Origin: Planktotalea arctica
GTDB lineage: Bacteria > Pseudomonadota > Alphaproteobacteria > Rhodobacterales > Rhodobacteraceae
Reading direction: 5' to 3'
Assembly (NCBI RefSeq): GCF_002105285.1
Contig: NZ_MUHR01000006.1
Location: forward strand, 310,001-374,000
DNA length: 64,000 nt
The position numbers and the translations under genes are program-made. This document shows, in pieces, positions 54,958 to 63,328 of this stretch. Each line of letters begins with the position of its first letter. Position 1 is the stretch's first letter. Below the pieces are notes generated by a model. The model had not been told where the DNA came from. It searched no databases and worked only from the letters and a program-made list of their open reading frames with translations.

Positions 54958-55402
54958 ATGGATCGACATTCCGCCGCTGTGGCTGCTTGGTGCGATCCTT
55001 CTGGCATGGTGGTCCAGTGTGAACGCATCCCTCGGGCTGAGTTTCGGGGGTGCTTGGGCGGATTTCGCAGGCGGGCTGTTGGTGGGCGGCGGCGTGATCC
55101 TGATGGGCCTTGCCGTTTATGAAATGCGCCGCATGCAGACCACTGTGATCCCGCACCGCGAGGCGGAAAAACTGGTGGTCTCGGGCATCTTCAAACGCTC
55201 GCGTAATCCGATCTACGCAGGTGATACGTTGATATTGGCGGGGCTGATTCTGCGCTTTGATGCGGTAATAGCGCTAGCGTTGATCCCGATCTTCGTCTGG
55301 ATCATCGAAAAGCGCTTCATCATACCCGAAGAAGACCGCTTGCGCCGCAAGTTCAGAGCTGCATTTGCCCGTTATTGCCAAGATGTTAGGCGCTGGGTCT
55401 GA
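54950..55402 (+). CDS. Isoprenylcysteine carboxyl methyltransferase-like membrane protein
   Basis: A 150-residue polytopic protein. It has four predicted membrane helices and the family segment VSGIFKRSRNPIYAGDTLILAGLIL, followed by RFIIPEEDRLRRKFRAAFARYCQDVRRW. This matches the ICMT/PEMT-type family, whose bacterial members methylate small molecules or have unknown substrates. The ATG at 54950 overlaps the rhodanese stop; an upstream ATG at 54932 is an alternative. It closes the three-gene unit. Confidence 0.85.
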   Translation: MLKWIDIPPLWLLGAILLAWWSSVNASLGLSFGGAWADFAGGLLVGGGVILMGLAVYEMRRMQTTVIPHREAEKLVVSGIFKRSRNPIYAGDTLILAGLILRFDAVIALALIPIFVWIIEKRFIIPEEDRLRRKFRAAFARYCQDVRRWV

Positions 55403-55548
55403 TTGTCGCGTGTAATTTTTGCGACATGAGCAGAGCGCAGAGCGACACGCGCTTGTCTGACGCGCACTTGCCCTTTAGGGACTTAGTTGATCCTGCGTAA
55501 GCGGCTGGCACAAGAGATTAACCCATTCCAAAAAAAGGGGACAGACCA

Positions 55549-57120
55549 TTGAAAATCGGAACACCTAAAGAAGTGTTCGAGGGGGAGAACCGCGTAGGCA
55601 TGACGCCTGATAGCGCGAAGCAGCTTCAGAAACTCGGATATGACTGCATGATCGAAACGGGCGCTGGCGCGAATGCCGGTTTCTCCGATGCGCTCTACAA
55701 GGACGCTGGCGTTGAGGTCGTAAAGACCGCCGCAGCACTTTGGAAAGGGGCCGACATCGTCGCCAAGGTTCGCCAGCCGGAGGCGGCGGAGTTGAAGCGG
55801 ATGCGGGAGGGTCAGACGTTGATTTCCTTCTTCACGCCGGCGGCGAATGACGCAGGCATGGATGCGGCCAAGAAAAAGGGCACGAACGTAATTGCCATGG
55901 AAATGGTGCCGCGCATCAGCCGAGCGCAGAAGATGGATGCCCTGTCGAGCATGGCGAATATCGCGGGGTATCGCGCGGTGATCGAGGCGGGCAACAACTT
56001 CCCGCGTTTCTTCACAGGTCAGATCACTGCGGCGGGTAAGGTTCCGCCAGCCAAGGTTCTGGTTGTGGGCGCGGGCGTGGCCGGATTGGCCGCCATAGGC
56101 ACGTCCACATCTCTTGGTGCGATCACGTATGCCTTCGATGTGCGCCCCGAAGTGGCCGAGCAGGTTGAAAGCATGGGGGCCGAGTTCGTCTTTCTCGACT
56201 TCAACGAGGAACAGGCCGACGGCGCAGCGACGGGCGGGTATGCTGCCGTGTCCAGCCCCGAGTTTGCCGCCGCGCAGCTTGCCAAGTTCCGCGAGATCGC
56301 TCCGGACATGGATATTGTCATCACGACAGCCCTGATCCCGAACCGCGAAGCGCCAGAGCTTTGGACCAAGGACATGGTCGACGCGATGAAGCCCGGATCG
56401 GTCATTGTCGATCTCGCGGCGGAAAAGGGCGGCAACTGCAAGCTGACCGTCAAGGACGAGAAAATCGTGACTGACAATGGCGTGACCATCATCGGCTACA
56501 CCGACTTCCCATCACGTATGGCGGCGCAAGCCTCGACGCTTTATGCGACCAACATTCGCCACATGATGACCGACCTGACCCCTGAAAAGGACGGCCAGAT
56601 CAATCACAACATGGAAGATGATGTCATTCGCGGCGCGACCGTGACGTTTGACAAAGAGATCACATTCCCGCCGCCGCCGCCAAAGATCCAGGCGATTGCG
56701 GCGCAGAAGAAAGAGCCGATCAAAGAACTGACAGCGGAAGAAAAGCGCGCGGCGGAAACTGCAGCGTTCAAAGCGCAGACCAAGAGCCAGGTTACGCTGC
56801 TGACGGTTGGTGCGGTGCTTTTGCTGGGCGTGGGTCTTGTGGCACCTGCGAGCTTCATGCAGCACTTTATCGTCTTTGTTCTGGCGGTCTTCGTCGGCTT
56901 CCAAGTCATTTGGGGCGTGGCGCATTCCTTGCACACACCGCTGATGGCGGTGACGAACGCGATTTCTTCGATCATCATTCTGGGGGCGCTGATGCAAATC
57001 GCGTCGGGCTCTTTCCTGGTGATCCTGCTCGCGGCTGTGTCGGTCTTTATGACGGGCATCAACATTTTCGGCGGCTTTCTTGTAACACGGCGTATGCTCG
57101 CCATGTTCCAGAAATCGTAA
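55549..57120 (+). CDS. pntA: NAD(P) transhydrogenase subunit alpha
   Basis: A 523-residue PntA. The N-terminal NAD(H)-binding domain I starts with [19 protein letters not shown] and contains [17 protein letters not shown], and [26 protein letters not shown] follows. A charged linker then leads to a C-terminal membrane part of about four helices (about residues 415-505). It starts at TTG, with AAGGGGAC upstream and no ATG suitable nearby. It is the fused E. coli-type alpha subunit rather than the split PntAA/PntAB form. With PntB it uses the proton gradient to make NADPH. Confidence 0.96.
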   Translation: MKIGTPKEVFEGENRVGMTPDSAKQLQKLGYDCMIETGAGANAGFSDALYKDAGVEVVKTAAALWKGADIVAKVRQPEAAELKRMREGQTLISFFTPAANDAGMDAAKKKGTNVIAMEMVPRISRAQKMDALSSMANIAGYRAVIEAGNNFPRFFTGQITAAGKVPPAKVLVVGAGVAGLAAIGTSTSLGAITYAFDVRPEVAEQVESMGAEFVFLDFNEEQADGAATGGYAAVSSPEFAAAQLAKFREIAPDMDIVITTALIPNREAPELWTKDMVDAMKPGSVIVDLAAEKGGNCKLTVKDEKIVTDNGVTIIGYTDFPSRMAAQASTLYATNIRHMMTDLTPEKDGQINHNMEDDVIRGATVTFDKEITFPPPPPKIQAIAAQKKEPIKELTAEEKRAAETAAFKAQTKSQVTLLTVGAVLLLGVGLVAPASFMQHFIVFVLAVFVGFQVIWGVAHSLHTPLMAVTNAISSIIILGALMQIASGSFLVILLAAVSVFMTGINIFGGFLVTRRMLAMFQKS

Positions 57121-57133
57121 GGGGGCTGGATTG

Positions 57134-58567
57134 ATGGAATTTGGTTTTACAACAGCAGCTTACGTAGTTGCAGCGGTTCTGTTCATTCTGTCTTTGGGCG
57201 GTTTGTCAGGGCAGGAAAGCGCAAAACGCGCGGTATGGTATGGCATTGTCGGCATGGCGCTGGCGGTGGCGGCAACGCTGGTCGGGCCGGGGTCTGGCTA
57301 TTGGCTTTTGTCGGTGCTGATGATCATTGGCGGCGGCGCGATCGGCTATCAATTGGCGACGAAAGTGCAGATGACGCAGATGCCCGAACTGGTCGCTGCG
57401 ATGCACTCTCTGGTCGGCCTCGCGGCGGTCTTCGTGGGCTTGATCGCACATATCGAACTGGGCCGTGTTCTGGCGATGGATGATGCGCAGAAGAAAGCGC
57501 TTGAAGGCTTTGCTGCGCTCTTGGCCAAGAAGGATGGTGTTGAGATTGGCATCCTGCGGGTCGAGCTGTTCCTTGGTATCTTCATCGGCGCAATCACTTT
57601 CACAGGCTCCGTCATTGCGTATGGCAAGCTGGCGGGCAAAGTAGATAGTGCGGCGACGAAACTGCCGGGCGGTCATATGTTGAACGCGGCGGCGGCAGGA
57701 TTGTCGTTGATCACACTGATTTGGTACGTCAACACGGGCGGTGTTCTGCCACTGGCCCTGATGACTTTGGCGGCGCTCTTCATTGGCTACCATTTGATCA
57801 TGGGCATCGGCGGCGCGGATATGCCGGTGGTTGTGTCGATGCTCAACAGCTACTCCGGCTGGGCGGCTGCGGCGATTGGTTTTTCCCTCGGGAATGATTT
57901 GCTTATCGTGGTTGGCGCGCTGGTCGGCTCAAGCGGTGCGATCTTGTCCTACATCATGTGCAAGGCGATGAACCGTTCGTTCATCTCCGTGATCCTGGGC
58001 GGCTTTGGCGGACCTGCGGGCGAGCAGATGGCGGTCGAGGGCGAGCAAGTGGCGATCGACACCGACGGCGTCGCGAGCGCTTTGAACGAGGCGGACAGCG
58101 TGATCATCATCCCGGGCTACGGCATGGCGGTGGCGCAGGCGCAGGCGGCTGTGGCGGAACTGGTGCGCAAATTGCGCGCGCAGGGCAAGACGGTTCGCTT
58201 TGCGATCCACCCTGTTGCGGGGCGCTTGCCGGGTCACATGAACGTGCTCTTGGCCGAGGCCAAAGTGCCCTATGACATCGTAATGGAAATGGACGAGATC
58301 AACGAGGACTTCCCGTCCACGGACGTGGCGATCGTGATCGGCTCGAATGACATCGTGAACCCCGCGGCGCAGGACGATCCGAACTCACCCATTGCTGGTA
58401 TGCCAGTGCTTGAGTGCTGGAAAGCCAAGCAGGTGTTCGTGTCCAAACGCGGCCAAGGCACGGGCTACTCGGGCATCGAAAACCCGCTGTTCTACAAAGA
58501 AAATACCCGCATGTATTACGGCGATGCGAAAGAGAGCCTGAACAAGCTTTTGCCGATGATCGACTAA
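57134..58567 (+). CDS. pntB: NAD(P) transhydrogenase subunit beta
   Basis: A 477-residue PntB. The N-terminal two-thirds hold about nine membrane helices of the proton channel (for example [13 protein letters not shown]). The C-terminal soluble domain III that binds NADP(H) begins near residue 295 and has [36 protein letters not shown] and [16 protein letters not shown]. The ATG at 57134 follows GGGGCTGGA; a TTG one codon earlier is less likely. Thirteen bases separate it from pntA. A strong terminator follows. Confidence 0.97.
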   Translation: MEFGFTTAAYVVAAVLFILSLGGLSGQESAKRAVWYGIVGMALAVAATLVGPGSGYWLLSVLMIIGGGAIGYQLATKVQMTQMPELVAAMHSLVGLAAVFVGLIAHIELGRVLAMDDAQKKALEGFAALLAKKDGVEIGILRVELFLGIFIGAITFTGSVIAYGKLAGKVDSAATKLPGGHMLNAAAAGLSLITLIWYVNTGGVLPLALMTLAALFIGYHLIMGIGGADMPVVVSMLNSYSGWAAAAIGFSLGNDLLIVVGALVGSSGAILSYIMCKAMNRSFISVILGGFGGPAGEQMAVEGEQVAIDTDGVASALNEADSVIIIPGYGMAVAQAQAAVAELVRKLRAQGKTVRFAIHPVAGRLPGHMNVLLAEAKVPYDIVMEMDEINEDFPSTDVAIVIGSNDIVNPAAQDDPNSPIAGMPVLECWKAKQVFVSKRGQGTGYSGIENPLFYKENTRMYYGDAKESLNKLLPMID

Positions 58568-58591
58568 AGTCGATTGCAAGGTACAAGGAAA

Positions 58592-58619
58592 AGCCCCGCC
58601 AATATGGCGGGGCTTTTTT
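58592..58619 (+). terminator. Rho-independent terminator after pntB
   Basis: AGCCCCGCC (58592-58600) and GGCGGGGCT (58606-58614) form a perfect nine-base stem with a five-base loop, followed by a run of six T including the end of the stem (58614-58619). Confidence 0.95.
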
Positions 58620-58694
58620 CGTTCCGGGGATCGTGATTTGCAATTTCGACGCTGGCAATCCATCATCTTCCTTAGAAATTAGGATAAGCTGAAT

Positions 58695-59201
58695 ATGAAA
58701 ACGCTCGTTGCCTTTACCGCCGCCACGCTCGTGTTCGGTTCAGCCGTGCTGGCCGATCTGAATGTACAGTTTATCGAGGGGGCGCCCAAGGATCGCTTTG
58801 AAATTTCATCAACGATAGATTGTCTGAGCGGTCCATTTGACATTACGATCGACCTGACTCCCTCTGCTGGTGCGCTGATTTTCGACGTCACAGAGCAGGG
58901 CAGCGGCGTCGAGGTTTTCCAACCTTTCGAGTTGGTTGCGGGCCGCGATCTGGTTTCTGGCATCAGCGATGTGAAGGATGGGGATCAAAGCCTGACGCTG
59001 ACTATGACGCAGCTTCCCATGGGGATGCCCATTAGTTTCACTATTGACGTTGATGACACGTCAAGCGCGCGCCAGATCACGGTGAATGGCTCTGAAATTG
59101 CGGGTGCTGAGGTGCACATGTCTGGGAATGGCACCGTGCAGAGCAGTGTTTTCGACGCCGAGGCGCGTGCGGTGATTATTGGAAGTGGTTGCGCTTCCTA
59201 A
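58695..59201 (+). CDS. Secreted protein of unknown function
   Basis: A 168-residue protein with a clear signal peptide (MKTLVAFTAATLVFGSAVLA, cleaved before DLN). The mature part is acidic and beta-rich, with two cysteines (in DCLSGP and GSGCAS at the C-terminus) that could form a disulfide. I recognise no family. It is monocistronic, lying after the pntB terminator and before DUF3422. A weak AGGATAAGCTG stretch precedes the ATG. Confidence 0.75.
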   Translation: MKTLVAFTAATLVFGSAVLADLNVQFIEGAPKDRFEISSTIDCLSGPFDITIDLTPSAGALIFDVTEQGSGVEVFQPFELVAGRDLVSGISDVKDGDQSLTLTMTQLPMGMPISFTIDVDDTSSARQITVNGSEIAGAEVHMSGNGTVQSSVFDAEARAVIIGSGCAS

Positions 59202-59280
59202 GGCTTCGGTATGCCGTGGTATTCCACTAAGCGACTGAAAATAATAGTTTTTGTTGATTGCGCAGGGGGCGCTTGCTAAA

Positions 59281-59306
59281 CCTTGGCAAGTTCATTCTTG
59301 CCAAGG
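59281..59306 (+). promoter_or_regulatory. Hairpin covering the DUF3422 ribosome-binding site
   Basis: CCTTGGCAAG (59281-59290) and CTTGCCAAGG (59297-59306) form a perfect ten-base stem with the loop TTCATT. The right arm ends in AAGG, the only plausible ribosome-binding sequence, nine bases before the ATG at 59316. In the folded RNA this site would be paired, so the structure probably controls translation start. Confidence 0.55.
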
Positions 59307-59315
59307 CTCGCATCT

Positions 59316-60599
59316 ATGCCCCCGATCACGGATCATCCGCTGCGCTATCAACTCTCGAACGAGCTGCACGCGCGCCCGTTTCCGAGCGTCTCCGCAGGCT
59401 CGCGCGCCGTGTTTCTGGCGCTGAAACATCAGGGCGGCGCAGGGCCGGAGGCGGCGGCGGCAGACCTTGCGCATCTGGTGGAGCTGCTTGATCGCTACGG
59501 CGCGCCGCATCCGCAACCGGGTGCGACACATTACTTTGGTGCGCTTGGGCGGCACCGGATCAAATGGGAGCGGCACACAGAATTTGTGACGCTCACGCTG
59601 CTTTTGGAGGGGTTGAGCGAGCGCGCATTTGACCCCCATGATTTTGACGTTTTCCCCGAGGACTGGATTGCTGCAGCGCCGGGGCAGCGCATTACCTCGT
59701 GCACGCTGCGCATCGAGGCGCAGCATGACACCAGCATTATCCAGAGCAAGGTCAGCGACTGGTTCGTGCGCGAAAGCCTTGCGGTCAGCTCTGTTCTGGA
59801 CCGGGCGGCAATCGTGGCGGGGGATTTTCACATTGATCCCGCAGGGCACACGCGCTTTGCGATTTTCGCGGGGGCGGGCGTCGGGCAGGGGCGCATTGGC
59901 CGCATTGTTCAACGGCTCTTCGAGATCGAGACTTACAAATCCATGTCTATGCTTGGGTTTGCCCATGTGCGCGATCTTAGCCCGCGTATGGGCGAGCTGG
60001 ATTTTGAGTTGACCAAGCTGATGACGCAGATGCAAAATGCGAGCGGACAGGCGGAAACCCAGCTGGACGATCTGCTGCATGTCTCGACCGAGCTGGAGGC
60101 GCTGCAAGCGGCGAGCTCCTATCGCTTCGGTGCGACGGGTGCCTATGAGGCTATCGTCAGCCAGCGCATTGCGGCGCTGCGCGAGCAGCCGTTCGAGGGG
60201 CGGCAGACGTTGGCCGAATTCATGATGCGCCGTTTTGATCCTGCGATGCGCACGGTCACATCGACGCAAGGGCGTTTGCAAAGCATGGCGGAGCGGGCGA
60301 TCAGGGCGGCACAACTTTTGCGAACCCGCGTGGATGTGGATCGCTCTGCGCAGAACCAGAAGTTGCTGGAGAGCATGGATCGGCGCGCGGACATGCAATA
60401 CCGTTTGCAAGAGACCGTGGAGGGGTTGTCGGTGGTCGCGATCAGCTATTATGCCGTCTCGCTCGTGGCCTATTTGCTCTACCCCCTCACGGACCTCATA
60501 GAGGTCAGCAAGGGGGTCATAACGGCGGCGGTTACTCTGCCGGTAGTGTTGCTTGTGTGGCTTGGCGTGCGTCGGATCCGTAAGAAGACGCACGGTTGA
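59316..60599 (+). CDS. DUF3422 family protein
   Basis: A 427-residue protein of the DUF3422 family. The N-terminus ITDHPLRYQLSNELHARPFPSV is the family signature, followed by a long soluble part with HYFGALGRHRIKWERHTEF and two C-terminal hydrophobic helices (about residues 370-415) before a basic end. Members are common in alphaproteobacteria and of unknown function; the shape suggests an inner-membrane-anchored protein. The ATG at 59316 lies behind a strong hairpin. Its last 68 bases overlap the convergent YeeE/YedE gene. Confidence 0.88.
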   Translation: MPPITDHPLRYQLSNELHARPFPSVSAGSRAVFLALKHQGGAGPEAAAADLAHLVELLDRYGAPHPQPGATHYFGALGRHRIKWERHTEFVTLTLLLEGLSERAFDPHDFDVFPEDWIAAAPGQRITSCTLRIEAQHDTSIIQSKVSDWFVRESLAVSSVLDRAAIVAGDFHIDPAGHTRFAIFAGAGVGQGRIGRIVQRLFEIETYKSMSMLGFAHVRDLSPRMGELDFELTKLMTQMQNASGQAETQLDDLLHVSTELEALQAASSYRFGATGAYEAIVSQRIAALREQPFEGRQTLAEFMMRRFDPAMRTVTSTQGRLQSMAERAIRAAQLLRTRVDVDRSAQNQKLLESMDRRADMQYRLQETVEGLSVVAISYYAVSLVAYLLYPLTDLIEVSKGVITAAVTLPVVLLVWLGVRRIRKKTHG

Positions 60600-61617
60600 G
60601 CAGCGCGTTTGTCATCAGCGCGCCTGCAACGATCGCCATAAGCGCGACGAGCGCGGCAAAGCTGAGGGTCGGGATGCCTGCAAGGCCCGCGCCCACGGTG
60701 CAGCCGCCAGCCAGAACGCCGCCGATGCCCATCAATACTGCGCCCCCGATATAGCGGCCCGTTTGCGCAGGGCTCTCAAAGCTTTGCCACTGGAAGCTTC
60801 CGAAAATCAACGAAGCGATCAGTGCGCCAGCGATAACGCCGCCGATAAGTCCTGCTCCAAAGCCTGCGGGGATGGACGTGGAGGCGAGCGACCAGAACAG
60901 GCTGTCCGCCATGGGCGATGTGAACGACAGGCTTTCGAGCGCAATGGGGTCGAATTCGTCAAACAGGATGAAGCCCGTGCCGACCCATGCGGCTGGAACG
61001 AGCAGGCCGAGAGCCGCTGAGATTGTGAGGGTTTTGAGTTGCGCGCCGGAGCGCAGGGCCAAGGTGAGCGCAGCAAGAGCGATCAGGCTTGCCCAAAAGA
61101 GCGCGCCGCCGGGCAGGGCTGCAAAGCCCGTGATCTCGCCCAGATTTACTGTGAACGCCCCTAATGTAGTGCGCACAGGTGCCAGAATGCCCTTGAGCGT
61201 AGCATGGGCCATGATTGCGAAAATCACCATCACGAATAGTGCGCGCAGATTGCCTGTACCTGCCAGAACCGTCAGGCGCGATGCGCAGCCGCGTGTCAGC
61301 ACCATGCCCGCGCCAAACATTGCTCCGCCCGTGAGGATCGCTGCGATGGGCAGGTCTGCTGCGAAGAAACGATGATCCTCAAATGTGACAAGTTCTGCAA
61401 AGACCGCCGCCTGTGTGCCGGTCACGGCAAAGGCGAGCGCCATGAGCCAGACCCCTAGGGAGGCGCGGCGCGCCGTGCCCACCAGCGCGCTGCGTAGGCA
61501 AAATTTGGAGCGCTCTGCAAGGAGGCCAAAGGCAAGGCCAATGGCCAAAGCGAGGGCGACGGATGCGGCTCTTGGCGTGATGTCCCAGCCGGTGATTTCC
61601 AAAATGGTTTCGAACAT
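60532..61617 (-). CDS. YeeE/YedE-family sulfur-compound transporter
   Basis: A 361-residue membrane protein with about nine to ten helices. The family cysteines are visible in SKFCLRSA, TRGCASRL and GGCTVGAGLAG; in the YeeE structure such cysteines relay thiosulfate. The gene is thus likely a thiosulfate or related sulfur importer. TTTGGAGG precedes the ATG. It overlaps the DUF3422 3' end by 68 bases. No TusA-like partner is adjacent. Confidence 0.9.
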   Translation of the reverse strand: MFETILEITGWDITPRAASVALALAIGLAFGLLAERSKFCLRSALVGTARRASLGVWLMALAFAVTGTQAAVFAELVTFEDHRFFAADLPIAAILTGGAMFGAGMVLTRGCASRLTVLAGTGNLRALFVMVIFAIMAHATLKGILAPVRTTLGAFTVNLGEITGFAALPGGALFWASLIALAALTLALRSGAQLKTLTISAALGLLVPAAWVGTGFILFDEFDPIALESLSFTSPMADSLFWSLASTSIPAGFGAGLIGGVIAGALIASLIFGSFQWQSFESPAQTGRYIGGAVLMGIGGVLAGGCTVGAGLAGIPTLSFAALVALMAIVAGALMTNALLNRASSYGSDARQATQATLPAE

Positions 61618-61723
61618 GTCAGTGCCTCCAAACGCCTCTGCGCGCGGCAGAATACCGTCTCAAGTGAAGGCGCTTGGTAGGGAAGTCAAATCCGACGTAG
61701 GGCGTTCTTGAGTGGTTTTTTAG

Positions 61724-61739
61724 AATTCTGTTCTGAATT
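61724..61739. promoter_or_regulatory. AATTC-N6-GAATT symmetry upstream of the YeeE/YedE gene
   Basis: AATTC (61724-61728) and GAATT (61735-61739) are symmetric around TGTTCT, about 107 bases upstream of the start of the YeeE/YedE gene. The ArsR-type persulfide sensor SqrR/BigR is reported to bind a longer spaced ATTC-N8-GAAT; here the spacer is six, so the relation is only suggestive. Confidence 0.25.
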
Positions 61740-61826
61740 TATGTCAAGAAATAGATCAACGTTCCAATAATGCACGGAAGCCTGAACATGGTTCTGTAAA
61801 TCCCGACCTGCGCAAACCGCGCATGT

Positions 61827-62999
61827 TTATTTGCCAATGGCGCCCCACCACTGCGATGGTTTCACTCGCCCTCCACGATCCTTGTCAAACCAAAGCGCAA
61901 TTTTGCGTGCAGGCGACAAAGCCAGCTTCAGCCACAGGCGATGATGCCATTTGGTGAAATCGCGATTGAACGGACAAACCCGCATGCAGATCGCACAATC
62001 AGAGGCCATCTTGGCCCAAAAGCTGAAACATTTCTCTGCGTCGGAAGTCCATTTGCGCACGCCCTTGATGCTTGATTTCTGATGGCTTTGGGTCGGCGCG
62101 CCAAAGGGCAGGGCCTTTACCGGGCAAGCATCGGCGCATTTTGTGCAGATGTTGCAAAACTCGCTGACGCCCAGTTTTTTGGGCGCGTCCGGCTGCAGCG
62201 GCAACGAGGTAAATATCTTGGAAAACCGCAAACGCGGGCCGAACTGCGGCGTAATCACCATCTGGTTGCGCGCATATTCGCCAAGGCCCGCTTTGAGCGC
62301 ATAAGGAATAACCAATGCCGTATCGTTCATCGAGGCAACGGCCTCATAGCCTAGATTGCGGATATAGGCCGCCATTTGCATAACGATTGCTGCCTCATGG
62401 CTGTATTCGCGCCCCGTGGCTGCGCCGGCAAGGGCCGAGGGGTAGGTGGAGACCAGCTCTTTCTCCATTTGATGCCCGAGCACGATCACATGTGTGATGC
62501 CCTCGGGCAAATCGTTTGGCGCTTCGCTCATGTCGCGGGTGTCAACGCGGCTGGCGTAGTGCCAGCGATCATCACGTGTGGTGACGGCGCAAAGGTCGGC
62601 ACCGAAAAACTGGGCGATGCGCTTGATTTCGGCGCTCATCTTGGTGGGATCATCCACTTTGATCTGATCTGGTGCGACGGGCGTGTCATAGGCGATTGGT
62701 GCCTGGAACCCCTCGCGCGCGCCGCTCTCTGCGCCGCGATCGGACACGATATCGGAAATCAGCCAGGAGGCGTTGCGCAATGCAAAATCGCGTTGTGTAA
62801 ACCCGTCACCGCGCCGTGGCGCGGCTTCCATGCGATAGGAGGCGAAAAACGCATCGGTTTTCTTGTTTCGGACGTTTTTGTCCCAAAAGGCGCGGGTGAA
62901 CACGTCGTTGCGCTGCACGAAAGGCTCGAACCCCTCAGTGACCTCTATGCCCGCTTCTGCATCATTTTCGTGCGCGGGGTGGTTGGGCAGATATGTCAT
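61827..62999 (-). CDS. Cytosolic reductive-dehalogenase-like iron-sulfur protein
   Basis: A 390-residue protein. The C-terminal half has two [4Fe-4S] sets: Cys282, Cys285, Cys288 and Cys292 (FCNICTKCADACP) and Cys324, Cys335, Cys338 and Cys342 (EKCFSFW and DCAICMRVCPF). ATGREYSHEAAIVMQMAAYIRNLGYEA and GIKKWxxDxEKCxSFW-like GVRKWTSDAEKCFSFW follow the reductive dehalogenase (RdhA) pattern. Tyr199 in REYS is the candidate catalytic tyrosine. RdhA enzymes use a corrinoid, and cob genes exist in this window. There is no Tat signal, so the protein stays in the cytosol. QueG is the main alternative but fits less well. Confidence 0.8.
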   Translation of the reverse strand: MTYLPNHPAHENDAEAGIEVTEGFEPFVQRNDVFTRAFWDKNVRNKKTDAFFASYRMEAAPRRGDGFTQRDFALRNASWLISDIVSDRGAESGAREGFQAPIAYDTPVAPDQIKVDDPTKMSAEIKRIAQFFGADLCAVTTRDDRWHYASRVDTRDMSEAPNDLPEGITHVIVLGHQMEKELVSTYPSALAGAATGREYSHEAAIVMQMAAYIRNLGYEAVASMNDTALVIPYALKAGLGEYARNQMVITPQFGPRLRFSKIFTSLPLQPDAPKKLGVSEFCNICTKCADACPVKALPFGAPTQSHQKSSIKGVRKWTSDAEKCFSFWAKMASDCAICMRVCPFNRDFTKWHHRLWLKLALSPARKIALWFDKDRGGRVKPSQWWGAIGK

Positions 63000-63328
63000 G
63001 GCGCAAGCCTAGCGAGCGAAGCACGCGGTGCAAGTGCCGGATTTGAGTTTATGGGCAAGATGAAGCGGCAATGCGTTCCACCCCGATTGACCTTTATTGA
63101 AAAAGCCAACCGGAGCTTCACCTTGCACCCGGGATCGCTCTCCAGCTATCCGGGTAGGCTCTGTCTAGGCGATTAACCTTAACGGGTGGTTACCTTGGTG
63201 CAAGTTTCCTCTTCATCTTGCCAATAAACTCACTGTTGACGCGGTTTCGGCGGGCAGATCGGTCGCGAATAGGCGCGACGGGTCGCAAAGGCGCTTTCAA
63301 TCTCGCGATGAAAATCAAGGAGAGTGGC
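63000..63328. other. Gene-free stretch with an inverted repeat pair
   Basis: These 329 bases hold no convincing gene. They contain the promoter of the reductive-dehalogenase-like gene and that of the downstream dehydrogenase. A pair of inverted 21-base repeats (63045-63065 and 63211-63231) and a CtrA-like TTAA-N7-TTACC (63179-63194) are the visible structures. Confidence 0.6.
63045..63231. repeat. Inverted pair of the intergenic repeat motif
   Basis: The arm at 63045-63065 (starting GAGTTTATGGGC) is the reverse complement of the arm at 63211-63231 (CTTCATCTTGCC...AAACTC) at 20 of 21 positions. Both are copies of the motif seen at 7556, 23681 and 27918. The pair encloses 145 bases with no coding frame. 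The arrangement resembles a small non-autonomous element, although flanking target duplications are not visible. Confidence 0.75.

Noticed and set aside
55404-55426. TGTCGC/GCGACA pair after the methyltransferase-like gene
   Set aside because: The stem is only six bases with an 11-base loop and no T-tract in a useful position, so I do not call it a terminator.
59292-60593. A 433-codon minus-strand frame opposite DUF3422
   Set aside because: It mirrors DUF3422 almost exactly and has the Arg/His-rich composition of a reverse frame.
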